A DNA stretch of 64,000 nt from Pseudisothecium myosuroides (GCA_951799445.1 OX637289.1:1240001-1304000); one strand, 5' to 3'. Positions 47,949 through 60,215 are shown, numbered from the stretch's first letter. Notes: generated by a model from the letters alone, not told the origin. Numbers and translations: made by a program.

Positions 47949-48350
47949 ATGGAGAACCCAAATGAGAGCAACCTGAGTCGGGCTGAGTTCATGGACAAGC
48001 ATCGCGACATCATTGACAAATCTGCGAAGTATATGGAGCTGGAGCGGGAACGCGTCGCCAAAGCCAAACGAGATGCAGCACTTTCTCAGCAGTATCTAAT
48101 TAACAGTAAGGAGAATGAGAATGAGCGAGCGATGAAGTATCGTCCATTGACCACGGAGCAACACCGATTGAACAAGGCGGCCCGGAGGGCATCCCGTCGT
48201 GCCAAGAACGCGATGGCTACGACTTCGACCTCGGCTGGCTCGAGCTCGCGAACTGTTTTCGAGGACGTGACCGGTCTCCAGTTGGTTCAGGAGACTCCAG
48301 CCGACGTACGGGAATTCTTGCAATCAATTAGTTTGTCCATCTGTGAGTGA
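47949..48350 (+). CDS. Hypothetical basic, coiled-coil-like protein
   Basis: An ATG frame of 133 codons; a start at 47895 would add 18 more. It reads MENPNESNLSRAEFMDKHRD, an acidic-basic helix, ERERVAKAKRDAALSQQYL, then LTTEQHRLNKAARRASRRAK, a Ser/Thr linker and TVFEDVTGLQLV. The charged helix pattern looks like real coding sequence. The basic LTTEQ...RRASRRAK part is loosely like the leading region of some plant Helitron or retroelement proteins, but I cannot confirm this. No flanking repeats delimit an element. The open segment at 47553-47700 upstream, on the same strand, could be a further exon. Confidence 0.35.
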   Translation: MENPNESNLSRAEFMDKHRDIIDKSAKYMELERERVAKAKRDAALSQQYLINSKENENERAMKYRPLTTEQHRLNKAARRASRRAKNAMATTSTSAGSSSRTVFEDVTGLQLVQETPADVREFLQSISLSICE

Positions 48351-49353
48351 CAGTGTTAATCTTCGTTTGCAAAGGCTTTCAGTCACGTAGCTAGTATGGT
48401 CAACTTCGTTTACTTTGACGACATGATTCTGGAACCGAAACTTGTGACATGTACCTTCACGGCACAAACTAGATTCGATCGGACAGATACAACGGATTTA
48501 AGTTCCTGCTGGGCGAGCGTCCTGAAACCTGGAACGAGCTAAAGTATTGGAATATATTTCGCCAATTTAATGGAATTGAGGTTTAGTGAATCGATCTGTT
48601 TTAGTTTGAATTGGGACTTTGGGCTACAAATATTTAGTACGTGTAGCCAAATCGTGACTTGGGCTGTTGGCTGGAACTGGAATAAATCTTTGGCAATTTG
48701 GCAGCTGGACTGCCGTAATGTCTCTGAGCTCAGTTAGTTTGTTGGGCTTGCCCGATGATTGTTGTTTAGCAATAATGACGAAGCTTTGCTTAATTACGTC
48801 GTAGTGGAGACATCAGATACTGCTACTTCAATTCTAAACCGTCGTGAGGTGAAGCTCGACCCATGAAAACTGTTTCAAGAAAAAAACTACTAATTCGATT
48901 TCAATTTAATTGAAATAAGATTGAATGTGCACAACTCAAATCATTGGCAGCTCAATCAGTGTTCAACAATTTTCTAAGTTGTTAAGGACTTGAGGCTAAA
49001 ACACGTGAAGTTTAACTATGGAGGTTACGTACCGGCCACCCAAGCTTCAAATGTTTGGACGCACTTTGCAAAGAATCATTCAATTGGCTTTGTAGGCTCT
49101 AGTACTTGACCTTGTCCAAAATTTAGTTATCACAATAATAGGAGACTTGTGAAGTTGTGAAATGTATGTAAGTAATGAAGAGTCTGTAGGAAATAGGAAA
49201 AATAATTTGAAAAAATACTTAACAACGGTCTATTTATAATAGTTTTAGGGAGGTGGTCAATTGGTCATGCTCCAAGATTACCATCAAAGATATATTTTTC
49301 AATTTTCATGTCTCAAAATTCATATACAAAGATGATTACTTGAAAGCCTTCTA
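48351..49353. other. Gene-free stretch
   Basis: No gene or clear repeat end seen. The first 500 bp is less AT-rich and may be 3' flank of the preceding open frame. Confidence 0.4.
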
Positions 49354-50439
49354 ATAGGGTGAATGCAAGAAACACTTAAAGCGTTTTGTCACACCTTAGT
49401 TTTTGATTTTTTTTTGCCATAACTTTTGTGTTTTAACTCCAAATGACTCAAAATTTTTAGAGAAGCTACTCATAACCATTATACACCTTTTCCAACTTTT
49501 CAAGATTTTTCAAAAATAATTTACTATTTTTAAACAGCCCCAATAATTTCTTACAATGGGTGATTTAGGATTTTTTTGCACTTTTTTTAACCCAAAAAAA
49601 TGATTTTTGAGCTGAAATTTGGAGAAAATGGTTTTCTAGTAGACTTATAGCTACGTTACAAAGGATTTTAAAAATACTTATTTTTATGTGGTGTAGAAGT
49701 TTACAAAATAGCTTTTTTTTGCATTTTTTTCAAAGGTATGAAACATTATTTTGGTGCGTTTTTTGGTCGAATCCCATCACCAAAAAGTTTTCTCAAATGG
49801 AAAATTTTTAGTTTCTTCTTAAAAAAAAATTTTATTTAAAAAAAAAAAAGTCAAAAGTGGTATTTTCTTCACCGGTTTTAGGGTGAATTCTATGTCTAAA
49901 ATTTTAGTGAAGAAAATATCACTTTTGACATTTTAATTTTTCCTAAATAGAATTTTTTTTTTAAAATATAAAAATTGTCCATTCGAAAAAACTTTTTGGT
50001 GATGGGTTTTGACCAAAAAACGCACCAAAATAATGTTTCATACCTTTGAAAAAAAATGCAGAAAGGAGCTCTCTTTGAAGACTTGTATTTCACATAAAAA
50101 TAAGTATTTTTAAAATCCATTAAGACAGTAGCTATAAGTCTACTAAAAGACATTTCTCTCCAAATTTCAGCTCAAAATTCTTTTTTTTGAGTTAAAAAAA
50201 GTGCAAAAAAACCCTAAATCACCCATTGTGAAAAATTATTGAGGCTATTTAAAAATAATAAATTATTTTTGAAAAATCTTGAAAAATTGGAAAAGATGTA
50301 TAATGGTTATGAGTAGCTTCCCTAAAAATTTTGAATCATTTGGAGCTAAAACACAAAAGTTATGGCCCAAAAAAAACTAAAAAACTAGAGTGTGACAAAA
50401 CGCAACAAATAGTACAAGTGTTTCTTACATTCACCCTAT
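49354..50439. mobile_element. 1.1-kb inverted repeat (foldback element)
   Basis: ATAGGGTGAATGCAAGAAAC at the left matches the reverse complement of the right end. The arms of about 500 bp stay similar throughout, including GCTACTCATAACCATTATAC, AATGGGTGATTTAGG and GAGCTGAAATTTGGAGA. The hinge is near 49880. Flanks show no obvious duplication. There is no coding capacity, and the arms can pair into a long hairpin. Confidence 0.85.
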
Positions 50440-50556
50440 ACCACATACCAATAAATATTTTTAAAATCTTTGTATGCAAATATGAAATAGCTTTCTAATC
50501 TACTAGAGGATCATTCTCTCCTATTCAAGTTCTAAGAATGGGCACTCAATTTAGTA

Positions 50557-50719
50557 CACTAGAAGAAACCCGCGTTGGTCTAAACAAAAAATGTGGGCTG
50601 AAATTTGTTGAGAACCATGTTTCCAACGCAAAATTGTGGGATTCCAACGCTGGAAATATGGTTCTCAACAAATTTTAGCCCACATTTTTTGTTTAGACCA
50701 ACACGGATTTTTTCTAGTA
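50557..50719. mobile_element. Palindromic CACTA-type MITE (copy 2, 163 bp)
   Basis: Begins CACTAGAAGAAACCCGCG and is an almost perfect inverted repeat of about 75-bp arms. GTA flanks both sides, a 3-bp duplication that fits CACTA elements. The first 18 bases differ at one position from those of the element at 9922, but the arms are otherwise different. Confidence 0.82.
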
Positions 50720-52035
50720 GTAGGTCAAATATCTAAGTAAGTAAGTATTTTCCTCAACTCCTTATTATAAATTGTTTTTTTTTAATTTTATAAATAAAAA
50801 GTATATGATGAAGATTTAAGTAAAAAGAAATTCTATTAAATTAATAAAATTTTGCGGTTTTCAAAGGGTCCTCTTATTTTTTAGTTATTTGTCATGCTAA
50901 TTTAAAATCACAAAACAAAATATAGACATTTACCCCCCAAAGGACCAAACAACGTTTTTTGGCAACATAGTAATTTTGGGTAGCTCGCGACGAACAAAAT
51001 TATTATTCTTTTTCTTTGAAATATTCACACAACATGTGTCAATGGTTGGCTTGGGGTACCCGAAAACGTTGTCTAATGACCATGTCAATTTATTGCACTG
51101 TGTCAAATGGCTTTATTTTTAAAATATAATAAAGTATGATTTCACAAAATGTGGTTTTAGCTTCCTACATTTGTAATGTATCAGGAAAAAAAAATTCATC
51201 ACAGTCAAAGAGTTTTAATGAATTTTAATGATTTTCTTAGTTGAAAAAATAAGTTTTGTCCCAAGCACCTAGAATCCTTGAAAACAAACATTTGGAATAT
51301 AAAATAATTTTATTCTAATATCATTTTCGGATGTGACTTACATAAAGTGGTTCAATATATAAAATAATTAATTTTATTAATAACATTTAACAAATTGTGC
51401 ACTATGATGCCTACAAATCCCAAAATTCAGCATTCTTTTCTCACATCTATGAAAAGATCCAAAATTTTAAATTTTTTTTAAAAACTCATTAGGAATATAC
51501 ATCTGAATCCTTAGAGAGCCCTCTGAAATCTAGGATTATTTGGTATCTGTAACTCAAATTTCAGTTGCCTCTCAAACCCCTCTTGTTCCCGACAAGCGTC
51601 TCAAACCCCTCCGGTTTTTAGTTGAGGTATCAACGTCAATTTCGTAAAATTGGTGGTATAATTCCACTACTTTGGCACTTTTCAGGATACGCAGCCTGTA
51701 ACAAATATTCTACCACTCTAGTCTGAAACATAAATCTAATGTATACTCTAGTTTTTAGAGCAATTTGTATTTCACAATTTCTGCTGCTGGAATCGTGCCA
51801 ATTTTTTCGAATTTGAAGATCATTCTTCTTGAATGTTTCTTGAATGTTGTGAAATGTAACGAACATGACCATTGTGGCGCATAATTCTTAGTACCTTCTG
51901 TGATTGTAGGTTCCCCGGTAGGTTCCAGTTGAGACTCTGGAGAAACTGATGCGTACTCTGCTTCCGGATTTTTTTGCTTTACCTCCTTTGAATTCAAGCG
52001 AGAATTGGAGTATCTGGGATAGTGGGTAGTGGTGG
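50720..52035. other. Gene-free stretch; upstream flank of the 52-kb gene
   Basis: At about 50935-51035 lies the repeat also seen at 2200-2300. The last 300 bp is probably the promoter and 5' UTR of the following gene. Open minus-strand frames here (51636-52070) are not recognised. Confidence 0.4.
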
Positions 52036-52926
52036 ATGTTGCTGTTTGCACACTGTATGGCTATTGGCACAGGTAAGAATTTTATTCTTCATTTGTTCTT
52101 CTATTCAATTTGTTTTTGGTTCATGTTATAGAGGATGCGTGCAATTCCGACCTCATATCGCTGAACTTTGGTTTTGATTCGAATTACAGGTTCAAATTTT
52201 CAGTTTGAACTCCGTAGTCTATCCTGGTTTCATTTCAGAAATTATAAAGGAGTCTATGGTAAGAGATATAATTGTTTATTTCTTAGACTGAGCACCTGGA
52301 GTTTTTTGTTTTTTCTTGAAACACATGGACCAATTCCATTGATAGAGGAAAAAGTACATCGAACCAAAGGACCACGTCAGCACCTGGAGTTTGGTATCCA
52401 TACACAGATATTCAAGGGATCTCTTCTGGAATGCTCTAGTCGACTTGTGTTTACTGTTTGAGTAGCATATGTGTTGACAAAAGATAATATCAGTTGAATG
52501 AGGAGGTTACTCCCCGCATATTATACACAGTGGAGATTAATATTTATAAAATTTTAAGAGCTAGAATAAAAGCCCCTACAATTTATTTTAAATTAGTTAT
52601 TAGTAAATTTGAGATATTTTATGAAAATTTGCGAAATATGGTAGGATATTCCCAACACTTTCTCCCGTGAAAATTACTCATTGATATCATAGTTTACAAG
52701 AGAGTGACTGTTCTGAGGTTCACAGTTTTTGAAGAATGTAGGGCCCCGATATTGATTTCTTCCAGTAGCAGAGTTGTAAAACCAAAAAACTTAACTGAAT
52801 TTCATTGTGCCAGTATATTCAATGTTCTCTTATTTATGTCTTTGCCTTGAATGGTTTTCCAGCATATGATTTTGGAGGTCTTCCAGTCATGGCTCTATCG
52901 TTTTGGAAGCAAGATTCAGCAGGTAG

Positions 52927-53119
52927 ATGGGCAATTTCATTAAAATGGCGATATTATAGCGCCATTTTGACGGTGTGCCATTTTGACCATCTAGGACTGG
53001 TATAGAGTTCAGAAAGGACAATTTGAAACATCTAGGACAGTTATAGATATCAGAACGGACGTTCTGAACTGTAAAAGTTCCACAGTCAAGAATATGGCCA
53101 TTTTAATGAAATTGGCCAT
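52927..53119. mobile_element. ATGG-TIR MITE, copy 1, inside an exon (193 bp)
   Basis: Ends ATGGGCAATTTCATTAAAAT and, inward from the right, ATGGCCAATTTCATTAAAAT. GTAG flanks both sides as a 4-bp duplication. Removing the element and one GTAG restores an open reading frame across the host exon, which confirms the boundaries. Confidence 0.88.
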
Positions 53120-53306
53120 GTAGATAATGGGCATCTGGGAGATCTGAGCCTCACAGATTGGGCCGGTCTTTTTTTCACCTCCGTATTTGGTAACTATGCT
53201 GTCGCCACTGGTTTGTTCTTCTACAATGCAACCAAAGGTACTTGCTGTATTAACCTATCTCTTTGTAAATGTTTGACAAATTGACACTGGTTCTAATAGT
53301 GATATT

Positions 53307-53571
53307 ATGGCGAATTTCATTAAAATGGCTGTATTCCATGTGCCATTTTCACACCGTGACATCTAGGATAAGTGTACATTGCTAACATCTAGGTCATTTT
53401 TAGATTTCAGAAATCTAGGACAAACATAGATATCAGACTGTGTAGTCTGAAAAATCTAGGACTGGTATAGATTTTGGTACAAAAAAAACAGTTCAAACTT
53501 CAAACTGGGCGATCTGAACTACTAAAAGTGCCAAATTAATGGAATACCGCCGTTTTAATGAAATTGGCCAT
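53307..53571. mobile_element. ATGG-TIR MITE, copy 2, in the next intron (265 bp)
   Basis: Ends ATGGCGAATTTCATTAAAAT and, inward from the right, ATGGCCAATTTCATTAAAAC. TATT flanks both sides. The interior repeats CATCTAGGA / TATAGATTTC motifs several times. It lies in the last intron of the 52-kb gene, 190 bp from copy 1. Confidence 0.82.
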
Positions 53572-53689
53572 TATTATATTCCCTTTGTCAAATTGTTTGT
53601 GATTGAAATTCCATATAATTTCATTAAAAAAAATATAAAATCTCTTGTGGTGTCACTTTGATTCTGCAGAATCTAAGCTGGGGTTTTAG

Positions 53690-54918
53690 CCCAATTCGCA
53701 AGTGCAGAAGATTTGAAATGTATATTTTCAGATGGAATAATAATAAGCATCAAAGTTGGAGCTTAACAAAGTCGTGAATGACTGCAATGATGCAGGCAGT
53801 CTGACGGAGCTCAGCGCGCTCACGTTACTTACACCAGTGTTTGCGACAAGGTTCGGGTATTCGCTCCGAGATTGAAACATTCAAGTGCACGAAGCACAAA
53901 AATTCAGCAAATAACACTTATAGATCAGCTAAGGGTCCACAGAGACGATAGAAAAATTGCCAATTTCTTGGCCATTGGAAGAGTGCCTTTGATTAAAAAA
54001 TGCAAAAGGAATCGATTTCACGTCAAATTTGCAATTTTGAGTTAGAATGGCAAAGTCTAGTACAACTGTCTAAGACTCAAATCCACACTTGTCCTCACTA
54101 ATATCAAACAAAAACTCTATATAGATGTCCTCAGAAAGCAACATTCCTCAAATAACACTAAATATCTCCACCCAAAATATGTCTTTCTTGTTGAAATTTT
54201 GGACTTTGGTAGTTGAGTGATTAGGAAAGAGAACATAAGTTATTTGATTGAAAAAACATTATTTTTGAAGGAAATATATGATTATTAAAAAAAAGTGTTA
54301 TTTTGATGACTTCTAGCTTGGACTTTGATCTCGCTTTCCGGGGGTAGAATCCATTGTGGGGAGTGAGCTTTGGAAAGACGAAAGCGGTGAGGTAGGAGAT
54401 TCCACCAGATGTAGAGAAAGCTTGGATCATAGCGTTTTCATAATTGTAAAAATTCATTGTATTTTGGAAGAATGTTGGTAGTTGATGACATCTATACATA
54501 TGAATCTCATTTCTGGCAATCAAGGTGAACAAATATTGCCAGTGTTTGTGGTGTCAGGGACGTACTGGAGTCATGCAAGTTTTCCTTTCTTTAGTTGGAA
54601 GAATTTGGATGATTGGTATGTCTTTGGTGGAGCTGGAGTTGGGAAGGAAAATGCATCCTTAATTTGTATCTTTAATTTGTATTGTTGGCAAGTGAAAGTG
54701 GATATGGATGCACTTTAGACTAAAGTGCCTTGAAAATGGGATTTCAATCCATTCTTCAAGGTTGGTAGTAACGACCTATTTTCTCAGGCTCCAATATTTT
54801 TGTGAAACTCCACAAAACACAAACCCCACCCTAAAAAAAAAAACATTGTCCTTTTGAACCATATTTCTAATATTTTCAATAATAATTTAAGATAGAAGGC
54901 TTGAATGGATCGTCATTG
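53690..54918. other. Stretch with unassigned open frames
   Basis: A minus-strand open frame at 54532-54221 includes NYENAMIQAFSTSGGISYLT and AFVFPKLTPHNGFYPRKA, which looks protein-like but has no visible splice partners. Plus-strand frames opposite it are not recognised. It could be a gene fragment. Confidence 0.3.
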
Positions 54919-55113
54919 ATGGGCAATTTCATTAAAATGGCAGTATTCCGTGTGCCACTTTGACGGTGTGCCATTTTCACCATCTAGGACTGGTATAGAT
55001 TTCAGGACACACGTTACGAACCATCTAGAACAAATATAGATTTCAAAACAAGTGTTTTGAACTGTAAACGGGCCATTTTAATAGAATATCGCCATTTTAA
55101 TGAAATTGCCCAT
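54919..55113. mobile_element. ATGG-TIR MITE, copy 3 (195 bp)
   Basis: Perfect inverted ends ATGGGCAATTTCATTAAAAT. The interior shares CATCTAGGACTGGTATAGA with copies 1 and 2. The flanks do not show a duplication, so they have changed or the copy has recombined. Confidence 0.82.
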
Positions 55114-56140
55114 ACTAGTAGTGCAGAGTTCTAGTATGTTCTATAAATAGAAGATATTTAAAAAAAAATGATGGTCACTTGAAAATGTTTTTTGTGGGTT
55201 CAAAACTAAAGTAGGCATATCTTTCAACAACACACACCTTTCATTTGGAGATAGTTATACTAATGGTGTTCAAAGCCACTCTAGTGACCCAATTTCAATT
55301 ATATATTTTTTTTTTAAGTCAAGTAACCAATAGAAGATGAAGAGTTTTTTGAGGCAACCAATGAAAATTGAAGCATTTTGTATTTCAAGGATGTTTTCAT
55401 TAAATGTTGTGTCAATTGTAGGTGTTTTTAATTATGCCTTCCAATTTGAAAATTTGTAGTTTACTTATATGGTCTTTGGAAATTCTCAAACCAACTGCAT
55501 TAATAGTTTGACACTTCTATTTTCATTTGCTAATAGCTTCATGTGGTTATTTTTTTTAAATTTGTGATGTTGGATTAAAATAGACTATTTCCTTTAGGTG
55601 AGGATACCTTCCATTAGAAAAAAAGTTGGGCCTCTGGAGCGTCCACAATCCTCCAAGGACCCCAAAGTTAACCTTTTTTTTGGCTTAAGGATATATATTT
55701 TTCCTATTCTCGTTCACCATCCATCAGGGTGTTGGAGGACTGTCAGGGGCTCCAAAACCGAGTTTAAGTATTCAACAATCAGAATTAAGGTACTCTAACT
55801 TAATGCAACTTAATCTGATTATTGAACACCTTAAAATTGGATGCTAATTAAACTCTAACCAAGAGTAGGAAAATAAAGCAAATGTCAATAAATATGTTTT
55901 CCACATTGCCATAAAAAAAAATTAAAAACAATGTAGAAGACTAACTTCAATGGCACTTGGTGGGAATGAAGGGTGATGAGGTTGTTTTTATAACAAAATC
56001 AATAGTCCATTATGAATTGCCAAAGAATATGGGATAGTTTGAAGTTGAGAGATTGTCTGCTCATTAGCAAAATGCAGGAATTGTGTTAAAAGTTAAATTT
56101 TAGACCTCTTTTAGGCATAGTAGAATAACTATTTTGAAAA
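55114..56140. other. Gene-free stretch with a relic of the 15-kb element
   Basis: 55611-55700 starts CATTAGAAAAAAAGTTGGGC and includes CCACAATCCTCCAAGGACCC, resembling the first 90 bp of the 15005-15395 element. A small hairpin (TTCAACAATCAGAATTAAG) is at 55770-55828. No genes. Confidence 0.45.
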
Positions 56141-56142
56141 AA

Positions 56143-56385
56143 CTTTGAACTAAAAAAAGTTGAAAAATTAAGCTAAATTTTATCTCCAAAAATTGGTTTG
56201 AGGTTTAGAGCCTCCAACCAAAAGTTATGAACAAAATTCAAAGAAGGTGTTTGAAAATGTCCAAAAAAATGTCCCATCCAACCCCTCTTAGAATTTTGTC
56301 TATAACTTTTAGTTGGAGTTTCAAAACCTCAAACGGATTTTTGGAGATAAAATTTAGCTTAATTACCCAACTTTTTTTAGTTAGA
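56143..56385. repeat. Inverted repeat with about 105-bp arms
   Basis: ACTAAAAAAAGTTG near 56150 and the following AAGCTAAATTTTATCTCCAA are matched by their reverse complement up to 56385. The loop is near 56255. It is non-coding; the ends are not sharp. Confidence 0.7.
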
Positions 56386-57139
56386 AGTTCCTATTGTTTT
56401 GAATCCATTAGCATTTTGTTTGAAGTTCCTATTGTTTTGTATTCAGTATTACTTGGAAATTTTTAATTTCCACTACTTCAGTGTACAGTCGTGGCGCGGG
56501 CTCGAAGTTTAGTTCTGACAAATATTGACAACTGTCCGCACGAAATCAGTAGTTATTGATATGGTGTGGTATATTCCACACCATTTCGTTCGGGGGAGGG
56601 CAGAGCCACTGACTGCTACTGAATGTTATGGTGGTGGGTGGATCCAAGTGCGGAGGTTGAAAATCTTGAAAAGGATCTCTTTTTCCGGTGTAGGATTACG
56701 ATTGCACAGTTAGCGTTGCTTTCAATGAACTTGTGAATAGCAGGATTTGCGGCTGAGTCCTTGTATTTTATTTCTTGCAGTAAAGGGTTCGGAAGTGAAA
56801 AAAAAAAAAGCAGGAATTGAGGGAAAAGACCCAAATAATTCAATGTATTGTTTCCCTTTGCAATGGAAATTGTCCATCTGTTTAAAAATAAATAAAAAAT
56901 CCGCCTGATCAACAAGTTTTAGCTTAACCATTAAACTACTGTGGCCATTTCTGGTCGACAAATGACAAAGAATCTTCGCATGTAGGACAAAAGTGCAACT
57001 ATTAATCCTTGGAATTTTGTTGTGAAAAGGGGAGGTCTTCTACCATAGTTTGACTTCCAGTGAGTGTTTTTGCATTTTTTAAGCCATTGATTGACACAAT
57101 ATCTAAAGGGATGATTTCCATAGACACCAATCCGTCTTT

Positions 57140-58540
57140 AACCCTATAAATATGGGCCTATGACCACTGATTTCAAGCCTCACCATCCATCACTCTATTT
57201 GCTGCCATTTTGCAACTAGATATGAAAGAAATTTTTTTTTTTAAAAATTAGGAGATGAAGTCATATGTTTCCTACAAATTTTGATATTTTCAAATATTTT
57301 GGAATTTTTTTGAAATTACTATGAATTTCTTAGGAAAAAATGAAAAAAATTCATATAAAATAAAAAATATACTTAAAAAAATGAAATTTTCACTATAGAT
57401 GTATGTTATATTGTAGAGCATTATGGTACAAATCAAATTTATCGTGTCATTGTAAAATTAGAAAATCAACAGGGTCATAAGGTCATTGCAAGAAAGACCG
57501 GTACTAAAACATTATCATAGAGGAAGTGCCGAAGCTTTCTTTTGCAATAACTTTTGAAGCATGACTTACGTGAACTTGAAAATTTTATTGGACATGCCTC
57601 TCTTGAGTTTAATCATATCTCATATTTTTCAAAATAAATTCAAAAATCAAGTTAACATTTAAAAAGCATTTAAACTAATATGTCACATATTAAGTTTTAA
57701 GGGATTTTAGTACCATGGAATCCCCAAATTTAACGATCTGGAGCTGAAATTTCTATAATCTATTTCCATAGTAGGAAGTCATGTTTCTACCAAGGGACAT
57801 GAAAAAATATTTTATTTTATGCTATCTACGTCTATGCGAAGAGGGCTCCCTTGTGCGTGCACTTTTGAATATTGAAGACGGTTTCAAGATCATTTTTTGG
57901 GTAAAATCTCTTCAACATAAAGTCTTCCCAAATGGACAATTTCTAATTTCTTTGAAAATTGTTTTTCCTATTTTATACAAATTAAAACATCAAACTATGT
58001 ATTTTCTTCAAAATTTCAATTCATTCTTTTTCGTGAATAATTTTGACCTAGATTTTTTTAGGTCTGAAATTTTGGTGATATGCTATTTTTAGTGTCATAT
58101 TAATTATCTTTATGTTATTTTATTTTTTTTAAATTGTATGCAAAAGCTCATAGTATTGGGCGTACTAGCCAAAATGGAACAAAAATAGTCAGTCATTCTT
58201 GCAACGACCCAACAAACCATAGTTACAGGCCCAAAGTTCATATTGCTATAAAATATGAAAATTTAAAAAAACTTCAAAATTTCTAATTGCGGAAGTTAGA
58301 AACTGTAGTTGATTAGCTTCATTTCATTAGTTGGAATCAAATTCAAAGATCATTTTTATGGCTTAAATTCAAATCAAGAGAAAATAGCAAAAAATGGACA
58401 AAATAAACTACAAAGGTGATCCGTGGATTGAGCATCTTCTTCTTTAGAAAAGTCAATAAGACCATAATGAGAGACTTTGCAATACTATTCACTAAAATGT
58501 ACTCAAGCAACTTCTTAAAAAAAAATTGGATGAAACAGTA
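57140..58540 (+). repeat. Dispersed repeat R1, copy 2, hosting a GGGTC element
   Basis: Matches 37101-38500 on both sides of the inserted element at 57472-58210. The interruption falls within TCAACAAACCATGG of the uninterrupted copy. Non-coding. Confidence 0.65.
57472..58210 (-). mobile_element. GGGTC-TIR DNA element, copy 2 (739 bp)
   Basis: Begins GGGTCATAAGGTCATTGCAA and ends GTCATTCTTGCAACGACCC. AACA flanks both sides (57468-57471 and 58211-58214), and the empty site is visible in repeat R1 at about 38145. The interior is the reverse complement of 11087-11828 with moderate divergence. Confidence 0.88.
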
Positions 58541-59940
58541 TTCTTTTCCATCCTATAATCTTAGATGAAGTCATCCAAATGGAAACTTAATCTATAGCAG
58601 GCCAGCAATGTTACATGGTTAACCTTGAAACATCATGCCTATGACCATTATAGACCGGACCGCAAATTTATAAAACAAATTCCTTTGACTACTATCTACA
58701 CACTTTAACAACTTCTTGCATAAGAATTTGTTTGGCAAAGAGAAGTTTTTTCTTTTCACACCCATGCAGTGACACTCCTTGCATGTGTTGGTACTAGTGT
58801 TTTCTAGGGATAATTGTTTTTTTTTCAATTCTTCCTTTTGATAAAAGTGCATGCACCTTAATTTGTGCTTAGGGTAGAAGGATGGCTAGAGGATTTATCC
58901 ACCTATTGAAGAGTTTCTTGCAATTTTCAATTTAGTGCAATCTAAGCTCCAAGCCTTCCAATGCTATAGTTGACTAAGACAATCTCAAAGGATATTCATA
59001 TACGGATTTAGATAAAAGCCAAAGGATACAATGCTACTACATAAGAATAGTACAAGTTAATGACATAGTGTAGAAAGTATAATAGTATTGGTATCGCATG
59101 GATATTTTATATGTATTCATAGTAGCTGGAGTGGATTTTCAATGCACTATTAATATTAAAGAAAAACAAAGAATGGAAAGCTAGTAGAGGTACACTAGAT
59201 TTTGGTTTTTTGAATGAATCACCTAGTGATTTGGGTGCATATTCAAAATTTGCAAGTAAATGGTGATATATTAAAGTAATTGCACTATAAAATTATGGAA
59301 AACAAAAACTTAAAAACAAGAAGAATTTTTGAGATGAAAAAAGCATTTGGAATGTTTTTGTTTCGCTTAATTAAATAGAAAAGAACGAGATTTCCCATCA
59401 AAAAATTCATGTGTGCAAATGCAGAGGGAATGCTTTTATAGAAAGTTGAGGGTACTATAGTTTTGAAAACACACTTTTATAGCAAAAAATTGTATGTACG
59501 GTCAATGCACTTGGCCAAGTGCAAGAATGTCTAATTTGATGTTTAAATTAAAAATAAATGTCCTAATTTCACCCATAAAAATTGTACAATTTGATGCAAA
59601 GAAACTTATGTATTATCATGTACACAAATGTTCCAATTTTTCATACCTAGAATGTGCTAAAAATTGAACAATGGATCTTGGTCACTATTCATGTGTACAA
59701 AATTCATATATGGATGAAAGCTTTTATGCACTCCGTGGGCGTTCAATTACCCACCCTTGGTAATTAAACGTACACAACCAGGTTCTTAAACTAGCATGAA
59801 AATTCTCCTCTAAGCGGGTGCCTAACGTCCATCCATTGTGCCTTCCAAGCAATGGATTTTCTTTCCTAAATACCTAACTACATTTACTTGACCAACTCAA
59901 CTAGTAACCGAACTAGCTAGTAACCGGATTTTAAAGAGTT
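58541..59940. other. Gene-free AT-rich stretch
   Basis: No gene or element end identified. Only short chance open frames. Confidence 0.4.
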
Positions 59941-59984
59941 GGTTCCAACCTAACTTCTCTCAATTGACAACACCTAGTACGTGG

Positions 59985-60215
59985 ACCTTGAGAGTTTTGG
60001 TTCCAACCCAAAACCTCTCCAAAGACCTCTCAAGCTACAAGATTACGATAACAAAAACTAGCTAGTGTTTGGACTTGAGAGTTTTGGTTCCAACCCAAAA
60101 TCTCTCCAAAGACCTTTCAAGCTACAAAATCACTATAACGAAGACTAGCTAGTGCCCGGACTTGAGAGTTTTGGTTCCAACCCAAAATCTCTCCAAAAGA
60201 CTTCAAAAGCTACAA
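59985..60215. repeat. Tandem repeat, three units of about 86 bp
   Basis: CTTGAGAGTTTTGGTTCCAA followed by CCCAAAATCTCTCCAAAGAC recurs near 59988, 60074 and 60160. Between them AACTAGCTAGTG is shared. The surrounding 59.7-60.6 kb, with a TTTTATACTTTTC box near 60357, looks like part of a retroelement leader or LTR, but no coding domain confirms it. Confidence 0.75.

Larger units (their letters stand above)
52036..53689 (+). pseudogene. Unrecognised small membrane-protein gene, exon split by a MITE
   Basis: Exon 52036-52072 (MLLFAHCMAIGT) joins 52190-52258 (SNFQFELRSLSWFHFRNYKG) in phase. A following exon near 52373 (PGVWYPYTDIQG) is possible but not secured. The exon 52863-53237 reads HMILEVFQSWLYRFGSKIQQ, then VDNGHLGDLSLTDWAGLFFT and SVFGNYAVATGLFFYNATK, but only when the 193-bp MITE at 52927-53119 and one GTAG are left out. 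It then joins exon 53670-53689 (ESKLGF, stop). The C-terminal part looks like one transmembrane helix. I do not recognise the family. With the MITE in place the frame is broken unless the transcript is spliced in an unforeseen way, so the allele is probably damaged. Confidence 0.55.

Noticed and set aside
53237..53670. Copy 2 of the ATGG MITE as a cause of gene breakage
   Set aside because: It lies wholly in the intron between NATK and ESKLGF, so it need not affect the protein.
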